From assembly GCA_903930665.1 (NCBI GenBank), contig CAIYZI010000134.1, positions 1-5,908 on the forward strand: 5,908 nucleotides of DNA, in the 5' to 3' direction. The translations under genes and the position numbers were made by a program. Below are positions 1-5,828 of the stretch, piece by piece. The stretch is from an uncultured beta proteobacterium. GTDB lineage: Bacteria; Pseudomonadota; Gammaproteobacteria; Burkholderiales; Burkholderiaceae. The notes beneath the pieces were generated by a model, which worked only from the letters and a program-made list of their open reading frames with translations, was not told the DNA's origin and ran no database searches. Each line of letters begins with the position of its first letter. The first letter of the stretch is position 1.

Positions 1-167
1 CTAACTTCAATGGCTGGCAGTTAGGTTCTAACTACTGGTTGAGCAAGCGTACTAACTTGTATGCGATCTACGGTTCAACAGTGACTTCTACAGCTGCAAC
101 AGCTGCAGGTACTACTGTTGGTGGAAGCATGAACAACTACGGTATTGGCGTACGTCACACTTTCTAA
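1..167 (+). CDS. Outer-membrane porin, C-terminal fragment (5' end outside window)
   Basis: The frame beginning at base 3 is open from the window edge to a TAA at 165-167 and gives 54 residues. It shows alternating polar and hydrophobic residues typical of outer-membrane beta-strands (N-Y-W-L-S, T-N-L-Y-A-I-Y-G-S). A small-residue, Ala/Thr/Gly-rich loop follows, and then the last strand, N-N-Y-G-I-G-V-R-H-T-F. A terminal Phe after a G-x-R-H-x segment is the assembly signal recognised by the BAM machinery and is characteristic of Burkholderiales trimeric general porins (the Gram-negative porin family). The role would be passive diffusion of small hydrophilic solutes across the outer membrane. 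A strong terminator lies 45 bp downstream, so this is probably the end of its own transcript. The specific porin cannot be named from the tail alone. Confidence 0.85.
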   Translation, partial: NFNGWQLGSNYWLSKRTNLYAIYGSTVTSTAATAAGTTVGGSMNNYGIGVRHTF

Positions 168-212
168 TTTAACGCTAGCGTAAGCTAGTTGAAAATTAGT
201 TTGGTATCAAAT

Positions 213-243
213 AAACCCATCGTGGAAACGCGATGGGTTTTTT
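213..243 (+). terminator. Rho-independent terminator of the porin gene
   Basis: A perfect 10-bp inverted repeat pairs AAACCCATCG (213-222) with CGATGGGTTT (231-240) around an 8-base loop. It runs directly into a T tract (238-243) that continues T-rich after one C. This is the classic intrinsic terminator form, 45 bp after the porin stop. It separates the porin from the glt operon. Confidence 0.9.
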
Positions 244-292
244 CTTTATGACTTCCTTTTCTTGAGCTGGCAAATATCCTGATAAATCCCAC

Positions 293-321
293 TTGACCGA
301 AGAATGTATTGTGTAGATCAT
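293..321 (+). promoter_or_regulatory. Candidate sigma-70 promoter for the glt operon
   Basis: TTGACC at 293-298 matches the -35 consensus at five of six positions. After a 17-base spacer, GATCAT at 316-321 matches the -10 consensus at four of six but lacks the first T. The alternative TAGATC at 314-319 has a 15-base spacer and matches worse. Transcription would begin near 328, leaving a leader of about 38 bases. A promoter is expected here because a strong terminator lies upstream and the operon starts at 366. The exact boxes are a by-eye choice in AT-rich sequence. No sigma-54 type GG-N10-GC element was seen, although glutamate/aspartate uptake operons in pseudomonads can use sigma-54. Confidence 0.35.
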
Positions 322-365
322 ATGGAATGGAGATTTAGTGAATACTCATTATTAATAAGGGCAAT

Positions 366-1292
366 ATGACATCCAATAAGCCAGTGCGAGCGCTTTTAGC
401 CTCTCTTTTATTCATTGCTTGCGGTCTATCCGTTTCTCAGGCGGCTTTGGCAGCAAGTGCCACTCTAGATAAGATTAAATCTTCTGGAGCCGTAACGATG
501 GGGGTACGTGAGTCCTCTATTCCAATGTCTTACACCACTGGTGATAATCGCTTTGATGGCTATCATGTTGAAATCTGCCGCATGATTTTGGCCGATATTA
601 AAGATAAGCTGGGCATGAAGACGATCCAGATTAACTATCAGCCAGTTACCTCTCAAAATCGCGTACCCTTGGTCCAAAACGGCACAGTAGATATCGAGTG
701 CGGTACTACGACCAATAACGTTGCGCGTGCGAAAGACGTTAATTTTGCGTATACCTTGTATGTTGAGGAGGTGCGTATTGCTGTAAAAGCAAATTCAGGC
801 ATTACTTCAATTGCTCAGTTATCTGGTAAAAAAGTGGCCACAACAACAGGCACCACTTCGGTGAAGTTGCTACGTCAACACGAAAAGGCTAATGGTGTAA
901 ATTTTGAAGAGGTATATGGTAAAGATCATGCCGATAGCTTCTTGTTGCTGGAGTCTGGGCGTGCTGATGCATTTGTGATGGATGGTTCTATTTTGGCGGG
1001 GAATATTGCTAACTCCAAAAATCCAAAAGACTACAAAATCGTTGGTGAAGTACTCAGCACTGAGCCAATTGCTATCATGACTCGAAAGGATGATCCTGAG
1101 TTTTTAGCTGCCGTGGATGCTGCGATTGCAAAAATTGTTGCCAGTGGTGCAATGCCTAAACTATGGAATAAATGGTTTTTATCGCCGATTCCACCAAAAA
1201 ATATTGTTGTGGGGCTTGAGTTATCTCCCGCGACAAAAAATGCTTGGGCTAATTTGAATAACAAGCCTGCTGAAGATTACTTAAAGAAATAA
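366..1292 (+). CDS. gltI: Glutamate/aspartate ABC transporter, periplasmic substrate-binding protein
   Basis: This is the periplasmic receptor that captures L-glutamate/L-aspartate and delivers it to GltJK. It has 308 residues, close to the family's usual ~300. The N-terminus is a Sec signal peptide: Lys5/Arg8, a hydrophobic core at about 9-23, and probable cleavage after A-L-A at residue 29. Cys19 sits in a poor lipobox (F-I-A-C), so a lipoprotein is less likely. The mature part carries the GltI signatures R-E-S-S (48-51), T-S-Q-N-R-x-P-L-x-Q-N-G-T (95-107), E-C-G-T-T-T-N-N (111-118) and K-D-H-x-D-S-F (186-192). It ends in a W-F-x-x-P-I-P-P-K-N segment. Arg48, Arg99, Thr114, His188 and Asp206 fall, with a constant offset, on the ligand contacts I recall for the enterobacterial protein, one of them Ser-to-Thr. 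Cys71 and Cys112 could form a disulfide. AAGGG at 357-361 precedes the ATG by four bases. It is first in a four-gene operon. Exact substrate preference is inferred from the family. Confidence 0.93.
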   Translation: MTSNKPVRALLASLLFIACGLSVSQAALAASATLDKIKSSGAVTMGVRESSIPMSYTTGDNRFDGYHVEICRMILADIKDKLGMKTIQINYQPVTSQNRVPLVQNGTVDIECGTTTNNVARAKDVNFAYTLYVEEVRIAVKANSGITSIAQLSGKKVATTTGTTSVKLLRQHEKANGVNFEEVYGKDHADSFLLLESGRADAFVMDGSILAGNIANSKNPKDYKIVGEVLSTEPIAIMTRKDDPEFLAAVDAAIAKIVASGAMPKLWNKWFLSPIPPKNIVVGLELSPATKNAWANLNNKPAEDYLKK

Positions 1293-1306
1293 GTCGCTTC
1301 TTTTTA

Positions 1307-1322
1307 ATTAGGGCAGGCTAAT
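1307..1322 (+). promoter_or_regulatory. Small hairpin holding the gltJ ribosome binding site
   Basis: ATTAG (1307-1311) can pair with CTAAT (1318-1322) around the loop GGCAGG, directly before the gltJ ATG at 1323. The AGG at 1315-1317 is the best Shine-Dalgarno match, five bases before the start, and lies in the loop. The stem is short and AT-rich, so it may be chance. If real, it could tune permease translation relative to the abundant binding protein upstream. Confidence 0.25.
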
Positions 1323-2111
1323 ATGGCTTTAGATTTTGGTGTCTTTTGTAAAAACACCTTAGATGGAGAAGTGGTTGATCGCTGCTTCTCCTCTTTGCTT
1401 GGGCTTGGTCAAAATGCCGACCCAAGTTATTTAGATTGGCTCATGAAAGCTTGGGGTTGGACTTTAGCGGTATCTGGCTTGAGTTTAATGATTGCCTTGC
1501 TTCTAGGTGCTGTTATGGGATCATTGCGGACTCTTCCTGATAATGGGCGTCTCAGTAGGGTATTGGTGCAAGCTTCAACTGCTTGGGTTGAGTTATTTAG
1601 AAATATTCCAATCCTGGTGCAAGTGTTTCTTTGGTATCACGTCATCCCAGCATTTATTCTGCCCTTAAAGGCATTACCTGCTTATTGGCTGGTGAGTCTA
1701 GCCCTCGGCTTTTTTACCTCAGCACGAATTGCCGAGCAGGTCAGGGCAGGCATTCAATCTCTGCCAAGTGGGCAGCGTGCCGCAGCTACAGCTTTGGGTT
1801 TAACCACTGTGCAAAGTTATCGCTACGTTATTTTGCCAATGGCTCTACGTATTGTTATTCCACCCTTAACTTCAGAGAGCATGAATCTCATTAAGAACTC
1901 TTCTGTAGCCTTTGCAGTTTCAGTGCCAGAGCTCACATTATTTGCGATGCAGTCCCAAGAAGAAACTTCTCGTGGGGTTGAGATTTATTTGGCGGTGACA
2001 ATCTTGTATGCCCTATCTGCTTTTGCGGTAAATCGCGTAATGGCTTTGATAGAGAAGCGAAGTCGTATTCCTGGGTTTATTTCTCCAGTCAATAGCGCTG
2101 GTGCGCACTAG
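1323..2111 (+). CDS. gltJ: Glutamate/aspartate ABC transporter, permease subunit GltJ
   Basis: This is one of two inner-membrane subunits forming the translocation channel. Its 262 residues are slightly longer than the ~246 of the E. coli protein. The His/Glu/Gln-type amino-acid permease pattern is clear. The first membrane span is at about 46-66, followed by V-E-L-F-R-N-I-P-I-L-V-Q (89-100) and further hydrophobic spans near 120-133 and 220-240. The cytoplasmic coupling (EAA-type) loop is at about 152-172, with A-L-G-L and V-I-L-P, and contacts GltL. P-P-L-T-S-E-x-M-N-L-I-K-N-S (180-193) matches GltJ well. The extra length is at the N-terminus, where residues 1-38 include Cys9 and Cys21 before the Y-L-D-W motif at which the E. 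coli protein lines up again. The start is 30 bp after gltI, with AGG at 1315-1317. Its stop is followed at once by the gltK ribosome binding site. Confidence 0.92.
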   Translation: MALDFGVFCKNTLDGEVVDRCFSSLLGLGQNADPSYLDWLMKAWGWTLAVSGLSLMIALLLGAVMGSLRTLPDNGRLSRVLVQASTAWVELFRNIPILVQVFLWYHVIPAFILPLKALPAYWLVSLALGFFTSARIAEQVRAGIQSLPSGQRAAATALGLTTVQSYRYVILPMALRIVIPPLTSESMNLIKNSSVAFAVSVPELTLFAMQSQEETSRGVEIYLAVTILYALSAFAVNRVMALIEKRSRIPGFISPVNSAGAH

Positions 2112-2122
2112 ATGGTGGCGAT

Positions 2123-2791
2123 ATGTTAAGTCTAGACATCAGTTTCTATAACTGGGATTTATTCACTAACTACATTCTTAAGGGGCTGGTATTTAGTGTC
2201 CAATTAACCGTCCTGGCAACCATTGGTGGAATAGTTTTTGGGACCTTTTTGGCATTAATGCGCCTTTCGGGAAAGCCCCTTTTGGTTTATCCCGCAACGT
2301 TCTATGTCAATACCATGCGAGCAATTCCATTGGTAATGGTTATTTTGTGGTTCTTTCTCTTGATGCCCATGTTGATCGGTCGACCAATTGGCGCTGACTT
2401 ATCTGCAATCATTACATTTATTGCATTTGAAGCTGCTTTTTTCTCTGAAATTGTTAGGGCTGGAATACAGTCAATTCCAAGGGGGCAAATTTACGCTGGG
2501 GAAGCATTGGGAATGACATACGGCCAAAATATGCGCCTTGTTATATTGCCGCAAGCCTTCAGAAACATGCTGCCAATTTTTATGACTCAAACGATTGTTT
2601 TGTTTCAAGACACGTCCTTAGTCTATGCAATTGGTGCCTATGATTTATTGAAAGGCTTTGAAATTGCAGGTAAAAACTTTGGTCGACCAATCGAAACTTA
2701 TATTTTGGCGGCCTTAACGTATTTCATCATTTGCTTTTCACTTTCAAAAGCCGTTCGTTTGATTCAAGCCAAAGTGGCCATCATTCGTTAG
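2123..2791 (+). CDS. gltK: Glutamate/aspartate ABC transporter, permease subunit GltK
   Basis: This is the second channel-forming inner-membrane subunit, partner of GltJ. Its 222 residues match the ~224 of E. coli GltK. The order is: a short N-terminal segment (Y-N-W-D-L, 9-13), membrane spans at about 20-45, 66-85 and 92-108, the coupling loop, then spans at about 150-172 and 192-206. The family motifs are N-T-M-R-A-I-P-L-V (63-71), E-I-V-R-A-G-I-Q-S-I-P-R-G-Q (109-122) and the EAA loop G-E-A-L-G-M...V-I-L-P-Q-A (126-145). The start at 2123 lies 11 bp after the gltJ stop, with GGTGG at 2114-2118 as the ribosome binding site, so coupled translation with gltJ is likely. No damage or unusual residue is visible. 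Confidence 0.93.
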   Translation: MLSLDISFYNWDLFTNYILKGLVFSVQLTVLATIGGIVFGTFLALMRLSGKPLLVYPATFYVNTMRAIPLVMVILWFFLLMPMLIGRPIGADLSAIITFIAFEAAFFSEIVRAGIQSIPRGQIYAGEALGMTYGQNMRLVILPQAFRNMLPIFMTQTIVLFQDTSLVYAIGAYDLLKGFEIAGKNFGRPIETYILAALTYFIICFSLSKAVRLIQAKVAIIR

Positions 2792-2821
2792 TTAATTCTG
2801 CTTCTCACTAAATAGATCATC

Positions 2822-3556
2822 ATGATTGAACTTAAAAATGTTTCAAAGTGGTATGGCTCTTTTCAGGTCCTTACAGATTGCAGTACATCCATTAAAAAGG
2901 GGGAGGTAGTGGTTATTTGCGGGCCTTCTGGGTCAGGCAAATCAACGCTGATTAAAACAATTAATGCTTTGGAGCCATTTCAAAAAGGTGAGATCAATGT
3001 TGATGGAGTTGAGCTGCATGATCCTAAAACCAATTTACCTAAGTTACGTGCTCGCGTAGGAATGGTTTTTCAGCATTTTGAATTATTTCCACATCTCAGC
3101 ATTACTGAAAACTTAACCCTTGCCCAGGTTAAGGTACTCGGACGTTCTGTTGATGAGGCGAAACAGCATGGCTTAAAGTACCTGGAGCGTGTGGGTTTAA
3201 TTGCTCAAAAAGATAAATTTCCTGGACAACTTTCAGGTGGTCAGCAGCAGCGCGTTGCAATTGCTCGCGCCCTGAGTATGGATCCGATTGTGATGTTGTT
3301 TGATGAGCCTACATCTGCTTTGGATCCAGAGATGGTGGGTGAGGTACTGGATGTCATGGTCAAGCTTGCTAATGAGGGTATGACAATGTGCTGCGTTACC
3401 CATGAAATGGGCTTTGCCCGTAAAGTAAGCAATCGCGTGATATTTATGGATCAAGGTCGCATCATAGAGGATTGCAGCAAGGAAGAATTCTTTTCTCGTC
3501 CTGAAGAGCGCTCACCAAGAGCTAAAGATTTCTTATCAAAAATATTGGCTAACTAG
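2822..3556 (+). CDS. gltL: Glutamate/aspartate ABC transporter, ATP-binding subunit GltL
   Basis: This is the cytoplasmic ATPase that powers import through GltJK. Its 244 residues are close to the 241 of E. coli GltL, and much of the sequence matches what I recall of that protein. All ABC motifs are intact: Walker A G-P-S-G-S-G-K-S-T (34-42), Q-loop Gln84, signature L-S-G-G-Q-Q-Q-R (137-144), Walker B I-V-M-L-F-D-E-P (156-163) with catalytic Glu162, D-loop S-A-L-D (165-168) and switch His194. The ATG at 2822 is well fixed: an in-frame TAG lies six bases before it at 2813-2815, and the protein begins with the family's M-I-x-L-K-N-V-S-K-W-Y-G. No good Shine-Dalgarno is visible in the 30-bp gap after gltK. 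The 3' end overlaps the opposing glycosyltransferase gene by 8 bp. Confidence 0.96.
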   Translation: MIELKNVSKWYGSFQVLTDCSTSIKKGEVVVICGPSGSGKSTLIKTINALEPFQKGEINVDGVELHDPKTNLPKLRARVGMVFQHFELFPHLSITENLTLAQVKVLGRSVDEAKQHGLKYLERVGLIAQKDKFPGQLSGGQQQRVAIARALSMDPIVMLFDEPTSALDPEMVGEVLDVMVKLANEGMTMCCVTHEMGFARKVSNRVIFMDQGRIIEDCSKEEFFSRPEERSPRAKDFLSKILAN

Positions 3557-5777
3557 CATGCTTTACTAGAAATTCTTCGAGACAATGAACAGGTTGTAGA
3601 TCTCTAAAAAGAATTTCTTTTCTTTGCTCTATCTGCTGACGGATTTCTGAGGCCTTTGTTTGATTGGTAATGAGTTCTACTGCCAGTAAAACATAGTCAG
3701 CATTTGTTTTTGCCACAAGAGAACCAAGACCAAGTCGCTTGAGAATTCCGCTTGCAAGTCGACCGCGCATAAATTTCCCTTCTTTTGTGACGATGGGCAG
3801 ATTACATTCAATCGCCTGCATTGCGGTATTAAAGCCTGAAAAACCTATCGCGTCTAAATACAAGTCAGATTGTTTCATTAGCCCATAGAAATTTTCCTTA
3901 CTTAAAAAAGGAATAAATCTCACATAGTCGGCAAAAATCAAATTATTTTCTTCAAATATTTTTTCTAGACGATCCCTAAGAATCTGGGTTAATCTACCTT
4001 CAAAGTTGAAAAATATGAGTTGGCATTGACCTAATTTTTTTGCAATTTCCACAAAAACCAAATCATTTTCTGGATTGTATTTTGAGGGTGAGCCAGGACA
4101 TAGAATTAATGGTGTGTCATCAGTCAGTCCAAGATCTTCCAGTTTCAAGTCCACAGGAAGATTGGTCGATGGCAAAAAATAAGCACCTAAATGCGGGAGT
4201 AAAAAAATCTTTTCGGAGTAATTTTCTTCTGCATTTTCAGGTTCAAGATCTTCTGCCGAGATGAAGTAGTCGATGGTTTCGATACCAGTCGTTTCTGGGT
4301 GTCCCCATGAGGCCAGTTGAAGTGGTGCCAGCCTGAGTGAGGCCAACTCCAAAGTCAATGGATCCATGCCTATTTCTGGGTAAAGCAATACATCTATATT
4401 TTTATCTAGAATCGTGCGACACCATTTGGAAAGATCTTGTTTGACCTTTGTGTAGCTAGCACTATTTTTTTGGGCTAACTCGGTCTCTTCGTCCATTGCC
4501 ATTCCAAGGTCGAAAAGGTCAATCTGAAATTGACTTTTATCTAAATTTAATAAGACTCCCTTTGTAATCGCATGCCAAACGGGGTGATTTGAGAAATGCG
4601 CGCTCACTATACCCAGTCGAATTTTGCTTGACGATATTCCTCTTGATTTGGTGGGTAATAATCCATTGGTCTGCTGCCAAGATTGCAGAATAAGCGATCT
4701 CATTTTTGCGTAACGACTTAATAATTTTTTATTATTGCTTTCTTGATAGGCTAGGTAAAAAAGCGAGCGCGACCCACAATTGATTAACTCTCCATTCGAC
4801 CTTGAACTTTTTAACCATGCCTCAAGAGTGCCCAATTCCTTTTCAAGCCGAGTTCTAGATAACACCATTTGATTTGAATCTACTGCTACCTTTGGAATTT
4901 GTGCCACGGTTAGAGCAAATCGTGCATTGGCATCATTGGGATTAAGGTCTAAGGTAGCTTGATAATTTTTTTGAGCCTCCAAAGAATCGCCTTGGTCATA
5001 AAAAATTTCGCCAAGTAGGTAAGTGGCCCGTGAATTTTGTGAATTTAATTCAAGCGCTTTTTTGGCGTAATCACATGCATCATCAAATTCTTTTAGTGAT
5101 TTATAAGTATTTGCGCAATTAATGTAGGCATCTAGATACTCTGGACTGATGTGAATGGCCTGCTGATAGTAATTTAATGCTGTCCGATAGTTGCCGACAC
5201 TGTGATGCACATTGCCAAGATTATTGAATGCCTCGGAAAAATGAGGGTTTAGGTGAATCGCCCTTTCAAGGCTGGCGATTGCATTCTGATATTGGCCAGT
5301 TTCATTCAAGCAAACGCCTAAATTGCTGTAAGCCTCTGGATAATGAGATCTTAGCGTAATTGCATTCTGATAGGCAATGATTGCCGCATCTAATTGTTTT
5401 AGGTTTCTTAAGGCATTTGCACGGTTATTGTGAATTTCTGGGATGCTATCTTGAAGGCTTATTGCGAGATTAAACTCCTCAAGCGCTTCTGTAAATTGAC
5501 CTAGATTTTGATAGATCAGTCCAAGTGTGTTGTGCGTGTAGGGTGATTCATTGTTAATGGCCAGGGCATTTTTCAAGAAATTCAAAGCTTGTGTGTATTC
5601 ACACTTTTGATAGGCGCAAATCCCAGCAAGATTGAGAGCATCAAAATTATTGGCATCAATTCTTATGGCGTTTAAGAATTTTTTTTCTGCCTCTGTAACC
5701 TTACCCGCCTGAAATAAAGCGAGGCCTTCTGAAAAGAGGGTCTGAGATTGCAGTCTCAGATCTTGGACATTGATCAT
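3549..5777 (-). CDS. TPR-repeat protein with C-terminal GT41 (SPINDLY/OGT-like) glycosyltransferase domain
   Basis: This is a predicted cytoplasmic glycosyltransferase of 742 residues that would transfer a sugar from a nucleotide donor to protein Ser/Thr or another acceptor; the acceptor is unknown. Residues 11-282 are eight back-to-back 34-residue TPR units, normally a superhelix that binds the acceptor. A linker at about 283-385 includes A-R-F-A-L-x-V-A-Q-I-P, a segment I associate with bacterial members. The two-lobed GT41 catalytic region spans about 386-735. Recognisable motifs are S-N-H-P (396-399), L-A-P-L-Q-L-A-S-W-G-H-P (483-494), Y-S-E-K (520-523), G-S-P-S-K-Y-N-P (562-569) with Lys566 in the donor-site lysine position, and G-F-S-G-F-N-T-A (645-652). 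No signal peptide or membrane span is seen. The start is supported by GGGGA at 5782-5786 (minus strand). mscL lies 51 bp upstream on the same strand. The middle and 3' parts are noticeably AT-rich. The family call is firm; donor and target are not. Confidence 0.9.
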   Translation of the reverse strand: MINVQDLRLQSQTLFSEGLALFQAGKVTEAEKKFLNAIRIDANNFDALNLAGICAYQKCEYTQALNFLKNALAINNESPYTHNTLGLIYQNLGQFTEALEEFNLAISLQDSIPEIHNNRANALRNLKQLDAAIIAYQNAITLRSHYPEAYSNLGVCLNETGQYQNAIASLERAIHLNPHFSEAFNNLGNVHHSVGNYRTALNYYQQAIHISPEYLDAYINCANTYKSLKEFDDACDYAKKALELNSQNSRATYLLGEIFYDQGDSLEAQKNYQATLDLNPNDANARFALTVAQIPKVAVDSNQMVLSRTRLEKELGTLEAWLKSSRSNGELINCGSRSLFYLAYQESNNKKLLSRYAKMRSLILQSWQQTNGLLPTKSRGISSSKIRLGIVSAHFSNHPVWHAITKGVLLNLDKSQFQIDLFDLGMAMDEETELAQKNSASYTKVKQDLSKWCRTILDKNIDVLLYPEIGMDPLTLELASLRLAPLQLASWGHPETTGIETIDYFISAEDLEPENAEENYSEKIFLLPHLGAYFLPSTNLPVDLKLEDLGLTDDTPLILCPGSPSKYNPENDLVFVEIAKKLGQCQLIFFNFEGRLTQILRDRLEKIFEENNLIFADYVRFIPFLSKENFYGLMKQSDLYLDAIGFSGFNTAMQAIECNLPIVTKEGKFMRGRLASGILKRLGLGSLVAKTNADYVLLAVELITNQTKASEIRQQIEQRKEILFRDLQPVHCLEEFLVKHAS
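3568..3625 (+). terminator. Candidate terminator for the glt operon, lying inside the opposing gene
   Basis: AGAAATTCTT (3568-3577) and AAGAATTTCT (3609-3618) form a perfect 10-bp inverted repeat. The 31-base loop contains an inner GAGA/TCTC pairing (3579-3582 with 3601-3604). On the plus strand the stem runs into TTTTCTTT. It starts 12 bp after the gltL stop, where a terminator is expected. The stem has only two G-C pairs and a large loop, so it would be weak. In the minus direction it lacks a T tract and would not stop the glycosyltransferase transcript. Confidence 0.3.
4932..5747 (-). repeat. Region encoding eight tandem 34-residue TPR units
   Basis: Residues 11-282 of the glycosyltransferase divide into eight units of exactly 34 residues, starting at 11, 45, 79, 113, 147, 181, 215 and 249, with no gaps. 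Most carry the TPR pattern: small residues at helix A (N-L-G or similar), G-x-x-x-x-A-L/I in the turn and helix B, then A-I-x-L-x-P. The units differ from each other at most positions, so the array is old rather than a recent slippage expansion. Confidence 0.9.
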
Positions 5778-5828
5778 TAATTCCCCGCTTAATTTTTTGA
5801 CGTTATTTTTGGCGGTCGCAGGGCTGGG

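Noticed and set aside
175..188. CTAGC-GTAA-GCTAG hairpin just after the porin stop
   Set aside because: It is only five pairs with no T tract; the strong terminator at 213-243 already explains the 3' end.
268..288. TGGCAAATATCCTGAT as a sigma-54 promoter
   Set aside because: The GG is present but the required GC ten bases further on is missing, so it fails the core -24/-12 pattern.
465..677. Open frame on the minus strand inside gltI (and another at 1031-1264)
   Set aside because: Both lie wholly within a well-supported gene, with no ribosome binding site or recognisable motif; they are by-products of gltI codon composition.
1631..1894. 87-codon plus-strand frame inside gltJ
   Set aside because: It overlaps the conserved GltJ coupling loop in another frame and resembles no protein family I recognise.
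2112..2129. Five-codon frame (M-V-A-I-C) starting directly after the gltJ stop and spanning the gltK start
   Set aside because: The sequence is explained by the GGTGG ribosome binding site and the gltK ATG; a five-codon frame has no independent support.
3233..3454. Two minus-strand open frames inside gltL
   Set aside because: They are antisense to the signature and Walker B region, whose conservation creates open frames; no start signals or protein-like features.
3483..3494. AAGAATTCTT palindrome followed by TT near the end of gltL as a terminator
   Set aside because: A perfect palindrome leaves no loop for a stable hairpin, and it lies inside gltL coding sequence before its stop; it encodes the ordinary K-E-E-F-F segment.
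4040..4264. 74-codon plus-strand frame inside the glycosyltransferase gene
   Set aside because: It is antisense to the conserved GT41 domain, has no ribosome binding site, and its sequence has no domain-like features.
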